Notes under the pieces: model-generated | Databases searched by the model: none | The model's input: the letters and a program-made list of their open reading frames with translations, nothing else | What the model was told of the DNA's origin: nothing | Shown here: in pieces, positions 46,681 to 58,666 of the stretch | How the letters are laid out: each line of letters opens with the position of its first letter | How positions within the stretch are numbered: position 1 is the first letter of the stretch | Position numbers and translations under genes: made by a program | Origin: Cryptomeria japonica | Taxonomy: Eukaryota; Streptophyta; Pinopsida; Cupressales; Cupressaceae | DNA length: 64,000 nucleotides | Assembly: GCF_030272615.1 (NCBI RefSeq) | Contig: NC_081405.1 | Coordinates: 606,766,677 to 606,830,676 of the forward strand | Direction of reading: 5' to 3'

Positions 46681-48235
46681 CAGAACATTCTCGTCGGGGA
46701 AGAGGTCTAAGGTAGGGAAAGACTTGTCTAAGGGAGCATCAACTAACTGATCCGCAATGACCTGCCCTTTGATTGACTTTTGATTTATGAAGTGTAGGTC
46801 AAATTCAAAGATCAACATCGCCCACTTGGCCAGCCTTCCTAAGAGATTGAGCTTTGAAAAGAGGTACTTGAAGATATCATTTTTAGCAATGACCTGTGTT
46901 TTTGCATGGAGGATGTAGTATATCATCTTCTAAGTCATGAAGACAAGGGCCCAACACTATTTTTCCACAACAAAATATTGGGTTTTGTTTTCTATTAAAG
47001 TGTGGTTGATGTAATAGACTACTCTTTCCAACCCTTCATCATCACGTTGGGCTAATAATGTCCCTAAAGCGTGAGATGAAGCTGAAACATACAGGAAGAA
47101 AGGTCTATCCGACATAGTTGGCATTAGGATAGGGAATTAGCTACGTAATCCTTGATGTAATCAAATGCCTTTTGACATTCCTCATTCCATTTGAAATGAG
47201 TACTTTCTTCAACAATCGTGTAAAAGGGAGGGTACGATCAGCTAATTGTACCACAAACCGACGAATGGCCTAAATCTTCCCCTTCAGGCTACGAAGTTGA
47301 GAGATATTATTAGGTGGAGGCATGTTCACAATAGCATCAATCTTATCTGTATCTATTTAGATTCCTCGACGGGAGACAATGAATCCCCGGAGCTTCCCAA
47401 CATCAACACCGAAGACACACTTAAGAGGATTCAATCTCATTTTATACAACTAGAATCTTTCAAAGATTAGACAAAGATTTTCAATATGCATTTCACGTGC
47501 TAAGGATCTTACCAAGATATCATCAACATAGTCTTCTAGGACCTTATGGATGAAATCACGAAATGTCAAGGTCATGGCCCATTGATAGGTCGCTCCCACG
47601 TTCTTCAACCCAAATGACATGACGACATAGCAAAAGGTCCCCCAAGGGGTTGTGAATGCAGTCTTATATTGATCTTTTGGGTTAATACAGATCTAGTTAT
47701 AACTCAAGAAGTCATCCATGAATGAGAGTAAAGCATACCCCATGGTTGAATCCATAATTATATCAATATTCAGGGGAGGAAAGTCATCCTTGAGGGAGGC
47801 TTTGTTCACATCCTGAAAATCAATGCAAATATGGATGCGACCATCAAGTTTTCTTACCAGGACAATGTTTGAGATCCAAGGTTAATAGTCAATGGGGTGG
47901 ATAAAGTCATACTTTAGGAGCTTCTCTATCTTAGCCTTGACTAATAAAGCCACCTTAGGATTCATCTTTCGAATCTTTTTCTTTACCAGCTTAGCATCAG
48001 GACTAGGCAAAATGTTGTGTAGCATAATGGACTCATCAATGTCAGGCATCTCTTTGTAATACCAATCAAAGATGTCAGGGAATTTATGTAGCAAGTTGGA
48101 ACATTCTTTGAATTCTTTAGGGGATAAGCATTTTCCCACTTTTATGACCTTCCCGAGAGTCTTATCGCTCATGATAACGTCAGTAGTTACTCCACTAAGA
48201 AGCATACTACAGTCTTTCGAATGAGGAATAGACAT
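46669..48235 (-). pseudogene. element B reverse transcriptase and RNase H
   Basis: From 48235: a leader with ECSNLLHKFPDIFDWYYKEM, then KMNPKVALLVKAKIEKLLKY, ISNIVLVRKLDGRIHICIDF, the MSFGLKNVGATYQ block and catalytic EDYVDDILVRS near 47535. A stop follows HPIDY at 47882. RNase H is decayed (about 47130-46930), then KYLFSKLNLLGRLAKWAMLI and GQVIADQLVDAP. Catalytic YVDD is intact, but a number of stops and at least one frame change prevent translation. Confidence 0.9.
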
Positions 48236-49378
48236 TTGTTCTCCATTGTGAGATAGAGGTGCCCCCTACGAAATAGATTCTCCAATGTACGCCTGAGCAT
48301 TCAAGCAATATGGGAATCGACATTTATGTTGATAAGAGGGCAGCCCATCGTATGCACCCAAAAATTCCTTCAAGGAGTCTTCCAAAGGGAAAAGATCCAA
48401 GGGAATCTCATTAGGTGAGACACCAACATCAATGAGTTCTGGATGAACAAGCTTTAAAGGAAAGGATCGGTCAAAATCATGTTAACAGTTAACCATGCTT
48501 TTGCCATTTGACCCATATGACGGTATCCTAGTCCGGTGTTGTGGTAACGAGATTCATCTTATAAAGGAATTTGGATGCCTTTCTCATTAGATCCACAACC
48601 CTTTCCATCATATCCAAGCTGAGACACAAAGTTGTATCCAGGACCATAGATGTTTTGTAATTCCTTGAATGATGGTGGTTTCATATAGAAGAGATGAGCG
48701 ACATGATAAGTATCACTTGGCTTTCTAGACGTCTTTTGTAGCCGAGGTGAACAAGATCTTGGGAAACCTTAAATGGATGGGATCTACTTTGAAATCACCA
48801 ACATAAGAGTCCGTAAAATCAAAAGAACCCCCAATCGTCACCCAAACATGCATTCAATTTTGATAGAGAAGGTGGCTTAGCCAGGGAAGGTTTTACGAGT
48901 GTAGACTCCAACATTTTCACCTTAGGAGTATCTACCTTTGGGGATTTTTCTTTCGAAGATACCTGCTTCTTAGGTGATCTCTCCTTTTTAACAACTTCTT
49001 TAGTGACTTCTTACTTCTTGTACTCTTCCTTTTTAGGGGATGAGATAGAAGTAGAAGTTATGATCGAAGAAGACAAAGTGGGTGCATAATTTTGAAACAA
49101 AGGTGTAATAGAATCCAGACCGACTGCAGCTATTTGACATAACTGCATAGCCTCAAGATCAACCTTAACCATGACCACCTAATTATTAGCTACAAACTTC
49201 CAGATCCATGAAGTGTAGATGAAACAGCTCCCAAAGCATGTAGCCAGGGTCTACCTAAAAGAAGATTGTATGATAAAGGGTCTGGCATAACGTACACAAG
49301 GGCTGGAATAGTGAATGGTCCAACAATCAAGGATAGTATGATAGTCCCCGCAGTGGTCTTACCATTGTTATCGAAACC
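48236..49378 (-). pseudogene. element B G-patch and linker
   Basis: At about 48660-48520 the minus strand reads YNFVSQLGYDGKGCGSNEKG, then IQIPL and NTGLGYR, a G-patch like that of element A. The rest, up to the protease, is decayed linker with a Lys/Ser/Pro-rich part near 48960-49030. Confidence 0.75.
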
Positions 49379-49942
49379 TCAAATGAACAAGCATGAAGAT
49401 GCCAAACAAATTGGATCCACCTTCATATTTGGTAACAAGTCTAAACCACAAACGTTCAGTGTCAAACCTATATCAACAAGCATTTGTCTAATACCAACGC
49501 CATTCACATGAACAATGATCATCAACGGATCTGCTAAATTCATCACTTGAGGAGGTGGGAGTTCATGCAGATAAAAGTTAATGTTGGGTGAATCCGCACA
49601 AATATGATCTAGCAGTGCATTCATGTCTGGCAGAGGAAGCTAGCAAAATCTTTTGTAAAGATTCTTTTAGCATACCTTGATACATCGGGGCGGTTTGAAG
49701 CAAATCCCAAAGTGAGATCTTAAACTTTAGTTGCTCAATAAGATCATAATCTCTTGGTCGCTTGTCCATCAATAAAGGTGCCTTGGGAAGGACAGGTTGG
49801 GAAGGAGGTAGAGAAGTTTGAGGTGGTTCAGGAACTTGTTTGTTTTTACAAGTGTTATATGTGTGACAACTAGTATTATAAGAAGATTTTTTGGATTGCA
49901 TGAATCTTGCCTATAAATCAAAAGCTTCTCCCTTGAAAGGTT
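49379..49942 (-). pseudogene. element B protease and preceding segment
   Basis: The first part (from 49901) has RPRDYDLIEQLKFKISLWDL, a conserved segment before the protease in this group. After a frame change, LADPLMIIVHVNGVGIRQML and VDIGLTLNVCGLDLLPNM carry the active-site region; DIG stands where DNG or DGG is usual. It starts at the element D insertion site. Confidence 0.8.
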
Positions 49943-49947
49943 TTCCA
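49943..49947. repeat. target-site duplication TTCCA (left) of element D
   Basis: Matches 57215-57219. Confidence 0.88.
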
Positions 49948-51372
49948 TGTTATTATGAGGATCTGATTATTACTAAGAGGGGGGTTGAATCAGTAATAAG
50001 ATAAATCTACTAAACTTCACAAACTATTCAAAAACCAGTACCGATAACTACTCAAACAGTCACTTAAACTGATTTACCAACCATTCACATAAGTGTTCAT
50101 CAACATGCATATAAAGTAAAGATATCAAATCAACACATAAACAATGCATCAACCATATGAACACGGATATTTTTCACGTTGAAACCCAAATGGGAAAAAC
50201 CACGGTGGGAATTGGCACCCACAAAATATTTGCACTCTTTTGGAATGCACCTGGTTAAAGGCCTAGCCCGTTTAAGAGCAGACCCTGTTAGGAGTCACCC
50301 AGTGAAGGGATTTCAACCTTAGCTCTATTAGGAGCTCTACCCTGTAGGAGTAACCATGCTAGAGGATTTTCAACTCAAACTAATGAGCCACCCGATCAAG
50401 GGATTTACAAATAAGACATTTTAAAGTCTACCCAGTTAAGAGATTTCAAACCATTGCAATAGTTAGGAAACAATAGGTAAATGATCTGGTCTCATCACTT
50501 CCTTGCTTTCTTGTATAGATCATTTTCAATTCAATTATCCTTCTCATGTGCAGACTCTTCAATCTGGTTCGACACACTCTTCTTCTCAAATCACTGACAC
50601 AAAAACCCTAGCAACATTCAAAATACATTGAATTTATATCAAGTGCAGCAAAACAATCTGCCAAAACACATTACAAATCATTACAACAAATTTCAAGACA
50701 ATTTACACCATTGAATGATCATCACACATCACCGCACATCGATTTGATAAACAATCAAACCCTTGTCATATTTTGCTAAGCACTTTGGTGTTTCCCAAGA
50801 AGTATAATCCTTGTACGCACTCAAACAACTTCTTATCATTTCACACGGATTCTGACACGTCATCACTAATTTATGAACATGATAAGATTCACCGCCAAAC
50901 CATAAATCATCACCGATCAAAGATCTGTCACCATTATACTTTCTTCTTCACAAATTTTATGACAGTCAATCATAACTCACTCAATATGCCAAATTTGTTG
51001 ATGTGGTTCCAATCACAGACTCGTACAAATGTCAAAAATATATGTTCCAAACCATAACACCTAACTCCTCACCAATCGACCATACCAGTCTCTTGATCAT
51101 CGCTTTGTTCTTGCTAATCTGTTAACCTTGTTGTCAACTGGTTCCACTAGATCCACTACCGGTTAGGCTTTACCAATAGGTCTAGATGACTTAGATGACT
51201 AAACCAACATGGTTTCCATCAATGACAACACAAACAAAGTCATCAAACAACTTAACATCGTCATCTAGCCAACAATCTCTGTCATGACAACATATCAAAG
51301 TAGCAACTTGACCAGTTCATCTTCACATCTCATCATCTCATCTCATCATCTCAGTTATGTTCAATGCCAATA
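49948..51372 (-). repeat. element D 3' LTR
   Basis: Pairs with 55862-57214; about 70 bp longer, the right copy lacking a part near its middle and having an extra segment elsewhere. Confidence 0.9.
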
Positions 51373-51395
51373 ATCTCCCCCTTTGGTATTGATGG
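51373..51395 (-). other. polypurine tract box of element D
   Basis: CCATCAATACCAAAGGGGGA plus GAT on the minus strand, next to the LTR. A second AAAGGGGGAGAAG tract is at about 51528-51543. Confidence 0.85.
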
Positions 51396-51689
51396 AAACG
51401 CTAAAATATTAACAAACAACACCAAGAAAAAATGGCAACATCAAAAACTTCATCATGCAAAATTGTTCTAGTTATGATTGTTGCACTTGTTCTTCACTAT
51501 CCTTCTCCTCCTTTGCGACAAAACTATTCTTCTCCCCCTTTCACAACAACGCCAAAAGTGCAAAGCATCATATCTTCTATTGCAAATGATTCCTCCATCT
51601 TTGATGCTCTTGATTTCTTCATCCCAGTTGCTCCCCCTAAGGAGTAGCCCATCTCTCATCAATCCATAGTGAAAGATCTTCAATAAGTC

Positions 51690-52193
51690 CAATGGATTGT
51701 TGCTTCAACAACATCTTAGTTAACCTTAGGTAGGTATATAACCCCTAACTTACCTTTGAGATATTCAAAGGTAGCCTTGGGCAATGTCTTAGTGAATATG
51801 TCTACTAACTACTCCTTACTTGACACATGTTCTAGCCTAGCTTTCTTTTCTTGCACCCTTTCTCTCAGAAAATGAAACTTCAGTTCAATGTGCTTAGTCC
51901 TAGCATGCAATACCGGACTCTTAGAAATTTTTATAGCACTTGTGTTCACAATATATCACCACTGGTCTTGTCATAGTCTCCTTGAATCCTTCCAATGCAT
52001 GTCTCATCTATATAGCTTGTGTACAATTCATGGATGTAGTTGCATACTCTGCTTCTGCTATAGACTGAGAAATACAACTATCTTTCTTACTGGTCCAAGA
52101 TACCAGTCTTCCTCCTAGAAAGAATGCACCACCGGTTGTGCTCTTTTGGTTATCTACATTTCCTACCCAATCAACATCAATGAATACCTGCAA
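51690..52193 (-). pseudogene. element D RNase H
   Basis: VFIDVDWVGNVDNQKSTTGG, FFLGGRLVSWTSKKDSCISQ and SIAEAEYATTSMNCTQAI fit the copia RNase H; the later half is full of stops (YCEHKCYKNF, ESGIAC). Confidence 0.88.
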
Positions 52194-52230
52194 AGAGAAA
52201 TTTCCTTTGTATTCATACCATAATCCATAA

Positions 52231-53565
52231 TCAATAATCCCTTTTAGATATCTGAAAAATTCTCTTCACTGCCACCATGTGAGTCTCTTTAGGACTCTTC
52301 TGAAATCTTGCTACAATACCAACTACATGAGCAATATTCAGTTTTCTATGACCAACATAATGAATTTTTCCAATCATAGATCTATACTCAGTTTCATCCA
52401 CTGAGTCTGAATCATCTTCTTTAGATGATCTACAACTTGTAATCATAGGTTTTCCAACCAGTTTAGAGTTTTCCATCCCAAAGGTTTTCAATACCTCCTT
52501 CACATACTTGGATTGACTGATAAAGATACCACCTTTCATTTGTTGTACCTGCAAACCAATGAAAAATTTAATCTCACCTATCAGAGACATTTCAAACTCT
52601 TTCTTCATTTCTTCTACAAAATTTAGACTCGTATCATCATCTCCTACAAATATGATATCATCAACAAATACTTCTACAATTAATATCTTGTCTCCTTTAG
52701 TCTTCAAGTAGATATTGTTATCCTCACTGATTCTCTAAAATCCAATCTTTATCAGATGCGAATGAAGTCTTTCAAACCATGCCCTTGGTGCTTTCTTTAG
52801 TCCATACAAATCTTTATGCAGTTTGCATACCATATCCTTGTCTTCAGTCAATGCAAACCCATCTAATTGTTCAATATAAACCTCTTCTTCTAGAATCCCA
52901 TTCAAGAATGCAGATTTCACATCCATTTGATAAACTTTGAATCCTTTAAACGCTGCAAATGCAAGTATCATCCTAACTCCTTCAAGTCTAGCAACTGGTG
53001 CAAAGGTTTATCCATAATCTTCGCCTTCTTCTTGTGCATACCCTTTGCAAACTAGTCTAGCCTTGTTTCTAACCACCTCACCATCTTCATTCAATTTGTT
53101 TATGAACACCCACTTAGTACCAATCACATTTTTATCAGATGGTCTAGGGACAAGTGACGAAGTGTTGTTCTTCTCAATTTGATCAAGCTCTTCCTCCATA
53201 GCCTTTATCCATTCATCATCCTTAAGAGCTTCTCTTACAGTCTTCAGTTCAACTGTGGAAATCAAATAAGCACTTTCTCTAATCTTTCTTCTTGTTTCTA
53301 CTCTAGCATTCTTGTCACCAATTATTTGATCTGCAGAGTAATTCAACTTCACATATCTAGGTATAACCGGTTCCGATATAGAAGTCTCTTCTTGTTCTTC
53401 TTCATCTTCTACCGATTGAGTAGTATCTTCCACACTGTTTTGCTCAGCGTCAATTTGAATCTCATGTTCAATGATCACTATCTTTTTTTCTTCAACTGCA
53501 TCAGAATTGTTGGTATCATCATATTTATCAGAGTATTCATCAATTTTCACATTAATGCTTTCCAC
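52231..53565 (-). pseudogene. element D reverse transcriptase
   Basis: From the linker (TSISEPVIPRYVKLNYSADQ, IIGDKN) through [60 protein letters not shown], then a TAA at 53008, FKVYQMDVKSAFLNGILEEE and LHKDLYGLKKAPRAWFERLH. A TAG lies at 52735. The catalytic box VFVDDIIFVG is intact. Few stops make this the best preserved RT in the window. Confidence 0.92.
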
Positions 53566-54700
53566 AATTTTCTTAGTTCTTTTATTGAAACACTTGAATG
53601 CTTTGCTCTTGATTGAATAACCAAGGAATATTCCTTCATCACTCTTGGGATCAAATTTACAAGTATAATCGTCTCTCTTTATGTAACACCTTCTTCCAAA
53701 GACTTTGAAATAACTGAAATTAGGAGTATGACCATGCTATAATTCATAGGGTGTTTTATCATTACCTTTCTTAACCAATACCCAATTCATTGTGTATACT
53801 GCAGTGTTGATAGCTTCTCTCCAAAACATATTAGGTACATCTCCTTGTATCAAAATAGTTCTAGCTGCCTCAACAATAGTCTAGTTCCTCCTTTCTACAA
53901 TTCCATTCTGTTGTGGTGTCCTTGGTGCAGACAATTGTCTCTTGATTCCATCCTCATCACAATATTTCACAAATTTTGTAGATGTGAATTCTCCACCTCG
54001 GTCAAATCTTAGGCACTTAATATTCTTACGGATTTCCTTTTCCACTAAGGCTTTGAATGCCTTAAACTTGTTGAAAGATTCTGACTTCTCCTTCAAGAAT
54101 GTAACCCACATCATTCTTGAGTAATCATCAGTAAATATCATGAAATACCTATCACCTTGAAAACTTCTAGTCCTCATAGGACCGCATAAATCAGTGTGCA
54201 CCAAATCTAAGATATTCTCATAAGAAAATGATTTGCTCTTAAAAGAAGAAGTAGTCATCTTACCCAACTGACATTCTTTACAAATCACATTGTTTGGTTT
54301 AACTAATTGTGGCATAACTCTAACTATATTTGACTTGCTAACCTTAACCACATTATCAAAATTCACATGACAAAATATTCTATGCCATAACCAACTGTCT
54401 TCAACTTTAGAAACCAAACAACTGTTAACATTAGTATTCAAATGGAATAAATTACCTTTAGTCTGTTTATCAATAGCAATCAGTTCTCCTTTGCATCCTA
54501 AGATCTTGCACACTCCATTCTTAAACTCAAGATGATAACCTTTATCATTCAACTGACTAACACTCAACAAGTTGTTCTTTAATCCTTCAACCCACTATAC
54601 ACCATAAGCATTACTTTTACCATTTAGAGAAATAGAGCCTTTACCTTTTACCAAGCATGGTGAATTGATACCAAATCTTACTACTCCACCATCAAATTGT
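53566..54700 (-). pseudogene. element D pre-integrase and integrase
   Basis: LLSVSQLNDKGYHLEFKNGV is the pre-integrase part; the zinc site is WLWHRIFCHVNF and ICKECQLGK; the catalytic acids are in IFTDDYSRMMWV, LRFDRGGEF and PQQNGIVERRN. Frame 54570-53881 is open over 229 codons and ends with a TAG at 53881. The C-terminal part continues decayed to about 53566. Confidence 0.92.
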
Positions 54701-54790
54701 TCAAGGGAAATGAATTTGTTCTTATCACTAGTCATGTGGTGTGAGCAACCACTATAAATAACCCATTCATCATTGTTGTCAATATGAGAT
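54700..54790 (-). pseudogene. element D protease, active-site Asp lost
   Basis: The minus strand reads DEWVIYSGCSHHMTSDKN; copia proteases have DSG here, so the catalytic Asp (GAT) is Tyr (TAT). One base change is enough. Confidence 0.85.
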
Positions 54791-54879
54791 ACTAAAGCCT
54801 TCTTATCGGACAGATCTTCCTTTACTGCTACAAAAACAATCTCCTCATTGTCTTCATCCTCACATTCTTCATTGGTAAC

Positions 54880-55796
54880 ACCTTCATCAACTGCAACATA
54901 GAATTGTTTCTTACCTTTTCCTTTATACCTTCTAAACTTTTCCTTTTGATCACTGTTAGGACAGTTTGCAGCAATATGTCCTATTTTGTTACAAGAGAAA
55001 CACTTAGAGAAAGCTTGCCTTTGTACTTATCAATGCCTCTAGGAAGTCTTTTTGCAAGTAAAGCTTCAAATTCCATCAGGTTTCTTTCATCATCCATTCC
55101 TTCATTACTACTGTCGTGATGACTTGACCTATACACATCTTTTCCTTTTCTTACCGGTGCATTAGATACAGATGCTTTGAAGGCAGATTCTTCCTTAGGA
55201 ACATTATTATCAAATCTATTTAACTCAAAAGCAATAAGTGTGCCTATCAAATAATCAATAGTAACTTTGTCTTTGCTAACTTACCTCAATTCCTGAATAG
55301 CAGAAACTCTAATAGCATAGGCAGACAATAAAGTTCTTAGCATTTTACTCACCATTGTACCTTCAACAATGGTTCCACCAACACTTTTGATTCCACCAAC
55401 AACCTCTTTTATCCTCTGTCCATATTGTGTGATGTTCTCTCCTTCCATCATCTTCATGTCATCAAACTTACCTATAGGACTCTCTTCCTTGGCTTTTTAC
55501 ACATGCTCGTCTCCACCATAAATTAACTCCAACTTCTCCCAGACTTCATAAGTTGTTTCAAGATCATGAACATCAATGTACTCAAAATCAGAAAGTGTAC
55601 TTACAATGGCTTCCAGTGCTTGAATACTCTCTTGTTGCTCTTTAAGCTGATCTAGAGTCAGTATACCAATAGGAGTTGTGTACTTATTTTCAACATGCAA
55701 CCAAAACTGTGCCCCCATTCCTTTGATATAGATCTTCATTCTGTCACTCCATATTCTGTAGTTGTCCTTTGTGATTTTAGGACCCTCCTTCATCAT
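54880..55796 (-). pseudogene. element D Gag
   Basis: Starts MMKEGPKITKDNYRIWSDRM with a capsid of the copia UBN2 type: GMGAQFWLHVENKY, YIDVHDLETTYEVWEKLELI, then MLRTLLSAYAIRVSAIQEL and FELNRFDNNVPKEESAFKA. In another frame the zinc knuckle CFSCNKIGHIAANCPN is complete. Stops at 55497 and near 55284 and one shift near 55000 break it. Confidence 0.88.
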
Positions 55797-55845
55797 CTTT
55801 GGATCTTTACCTCAAGCGGTTAAGCTTCTGCACAAAGAGGACCAA

Positions 55846-55860
55846 ATGCTCTGATACTAA
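55846..55860 (-). other. primer-binding site of element D
   Basis: TTAGTATCAGAGCA on the minus strand, one base off TGGTATCAGAGC, directly inside the 5' LTR. Confidence 0.85.
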
Positions 55861-55861
55861 T

Positions 55862-57214
55862 TGTTATTATGGTGATCTAGTTATTACTAAGAGGGGGGGT
55901 GAATTAGTAATAAGATAAATCTACTAAACTTCACAAACTCTTCAAAAACCAATACCGGTAACTACTCAAATAGTCACTTAAATTGATTTACCAACCATTC
56001 ACATAAGTGTTCATCAACATTCACATAAAGTAAAGATATCAAATCAACACATAAACAATGCATCAACCATATGAACACAGAGATTTTTCATGCAGAAATC
56101 CAAATGGGAAAAACGGCGGTGGGAATTGGCACCCACAAAATATTTGCACTCTTTTGGAATGTGCCTAGTTAAAGGCCTAGCCCAATTAGGAGCTTTACAA
56201 TATGTCTAGTTAAGAGCAGACCATGTTAGGAGTCACCCGGTGAAGGGATTTCAACCTTAGCTCTATTAGGAGCTCTACCCTATTAGGAGTAACCATGCTA
56301 GAGGATTTTCAACTCAAACTAATGAGCCACCCGGTGAAGGGATTTACAAATAAGACATGTTAAAGTCTACCTGATTAAGGGATTTCAAACTATTGCAACT
56401 GTTAGGAAACAACAAGTAAATGATCTAGTCTCAACACTTCCTTGCTTGGTTGTATAGATTCTTTTCAGTTCAATTCTGCTTCTCACATGCAGGCTCTTCA
56501 ATCGTGTTCTTAAATCACCGACACAAAAACCCTTCTCAAACTAGACCTAAATACACTTTACAATTAGGTCAGTTACAAAACCCTAGCAACATGCAAAATA
56601 CATTGAATTTATATCAAGTGTGACAAAACAATCCGCCAAACACATTACAGATCATTACAACAAATTTCAAGACAATTTAAACCATTGAATGATCACTGCA
56701 CATCACCACACATCGATTTGATAAACAATCAAACCCTTCTCACATTCTGCTAAGCACTTCGTTGTTTCCCAAGAAATTTGATCCTTGTACAAGCTCAAAA
56801 AACTTCTTAATATTTCACATGGATCCTGACACGTCATCACTAACTTATGAACATGATAAGATTCACCGCCAAACCATAAATCATCACGGGTCAAAGATTT
56901 GTCACTAGTATACATTCTTCTTCACAGAGTTTATGACAGTCAATCATAACTCACTCAATATGCCAAATTTGTTGATGTGGTTCCAATCATAGACTCAAAC
57001 AAATGTTAGGCTTTACTGGTAGGTCTAGATGACCTAGATGACTAAACGAACATGGTTTCCATCAATGACAACACAAACAAAGTCATCAAACAACTTAACA
57101 TCATCATCTAGCCAACAATCTCTGTCATGACAACATATCAAACTAACAACTTGACCAGTTCATCTTCACATCTCATCATCTCATTCATCATCTCAGTTAT
57201 GTTCAATGCCAATA
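55862..57214 (-). repeat. element D 5' LTR
   Basis: Pairs with 49948-51372 and abuts the primer-binding site. Confidence 0.9.
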
Positions 57215-57219
57215 TTCCA
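57215..57219. repeat. target-site duplication TTCCA (right) of element D
   Basis: Matches 49943-49947. Confidence 0.88.
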
Positions 57220-57437
57220 TTAATGGTCTTAACCCTCTTAGGAGAAGGACTTGCCACTATCACATGGATGTAAGGTCTCTTAGGCCTTTGTGGGGCTGCA
57301 GGGACGTCAATGACATTCACAAACCCTTCATTTTTGTATGAGGATGTCGTGGAGGATGACTCGCCCTTTACATCTCTTTTAGGAGAAGTTTCTTATCAAA
57401 GGCATCGAACTCTAAGAGGAAAAGATCTGACATTAAG
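57220..57437 (-). pseudogene. element B gag remnant
   Basis: Only about 220 bp lie between the primer site and the element D insertion. The minus strand has MNVIDVPAAPQRPKRPYIHV and ASPSPKRVKTI, a Pro/Lys/Arg-rich stretch, in a frame that runs on into the segment at 49942 once D is taken out. There is no capsid domain and no room for one, so B lost its Gag before D inserted, or is a natural deletion form. Confidence 0.65.
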
Positions 57438-57457
57438 CGTTCACGTCGGGTTCACCA
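57438..57457 (-). other. primer-binding site of element B
   Basis: TGGTGAACCCGACGTGAACG on the minus strand, three bases inside the 5' LTR; differs from the element A site at three positions, two at its end. Confidence 0.82.
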
Positions 57458-57460
57458 AAA

Positions 57461-58661
57461 TGTAGGGGAGGATATTTGCCCCCTTCCAAGATGATGAATC
57501 TTAGAAGGCAAATCAGTCTGTCGCTACCTCTTCGAATTGGCACTAATATGAGCCAGGGGATAACAACTAAACTAACTAAAACCCAGGATTACAATGCAAG
57601 AATAATAAATATACAAAAACTAAGTTTATAGAATAATGTAATACCAAAAGAAGATTATACCTTCTATTTGGGGAGCTCTCGGGTTTCGAACGCCAGCGCA
57701 GGGCACGGACACAAGCACAGCACGCTGTTGTTCGTACAGCCTATGGACAGAAGGAGCAAAATCCGGTTTTGTGCAGAGCGCCCTATATGAGGAATCTTAT
57801 CGTCACCTGCACACATTGAAACGGGGAAAATTGTTGGGGTTGTATAGGGGCCTGCCTCAATCAGACCCCCGTTTAGGTGTTTCCACCACTACGAACAACC
57901 AGATAGATAGATTGGAAAGATAAATTGGAAACTTGGTAAATTGGAAACTTGGAAATATGCAAGTAGAAACTATGCTACACTTAATGGAAGCAAACCCCTA
58001 TTGCATGCATTAAATATTGAAAATATTGGAAATGTGAGAAATAATGAATATACCTAGATGATAGATATAATCAACAATGCAAAGAACTCATTGCATGTAA
58101 GTAAAATAGATAAAAGAGAAGACAAGGCATGAGGCCGAACCCCTCCTTGTTTATGATACGAGCGTGAAGAAGCTTACAATAGTGTTTGTTGGTAAGAGCC
58201 ACCACAAGATGGTCGTAGCATGATATTGATAGAGTGTATGTCCAAGAGCATGAAGAGAGCAATATGATATCAAGAGTGCAATAAGAGCTAAGAGACAAGA
58301 ACTCAAGATGGGAACCCTTCAAAATGAGATAGGAAGGGTTCTTAAACCCGGAAAGGGGTTCGGAGAGCCGTTATAGAGAAACATGAGTCAAGGGACACGT
58401 GTCGGCCAGTGTCCAACTCACTACTAGATTCAAGATTCCGTCAGCTTTTGGGGATGTTAGCGGAGCACACAGACATCCCCGTGTCACGATTCTGTCCATC
58501 CAAAAGTAGGCCCAAAGGGGCTTTTAAGGCATTCTAAGGCACTTTGTCTTTTGAATCCAAGATGCCAAAATAACATAATTTTGATCATGGATTTGTCATA
58601 AATGCACTAGGCGTCATGTGTAAGCGTCATAAATGCATCGGGCGCAATTTAGGACACTACA
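57461..58661 (-). repeat. element B 5' LTR
   Basis: Pairs with 40323-41507. The box that would match the TATA sequence of the other copy reads TATCTATT near 58103-58112. A direct duplication GGAAACTTGGTAAATTGGAAACTTGG near 57925 is absent from the other copy. Confidence 0.92.
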
Positions 58662-58666
58662 AATCT
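58662..58666. repeat. target-site duplication AATCT (right) of element B
   Basis: Matches 40318-40322. Confidence 0.9.

Larger units (their letters stand above)
49948..57214 (-). mobile_element. element D: Ty1/copia retrotransposon in element B
   Basis: LTRs of 1,425 and 1,353 bp, an initiator-Met-type primer site at the right, a purine tract at the left and a TTCCA duplication define a minus-strand copia element of 7,267 bp. Gag, protease, integrase, RT and RNase H follow in copia order. Size, domain sequences and purine box match element C. In its own orientation the LTR starts TATTGG and ends AACA, so the first dinucleotide is TA, not TG. Confidence 0.92.
40323..58661 (-). mobile_element. 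element B: Tat/Ogre-like Ty3/gypsy retrotransposon split by element D
   Basis: LTRs of 1,185 and 1,201 bp (plus-strand start TGTAGGGGAGGA, end CACTACA), primer site at the right LTR, purine tract at the left LTR and an AATCT duplication define a minus-strand element of 18,339 bp; without D it is about 11.1 kb. Order on the minus strand is a short gag remnant, protease, G-patch, RT, RNase H, second RNase H and integrase; an antisense PMD gene lies on the plus strand. The primer site and domain order match element A. Gag capsid is missing. Confidence 0.92.
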
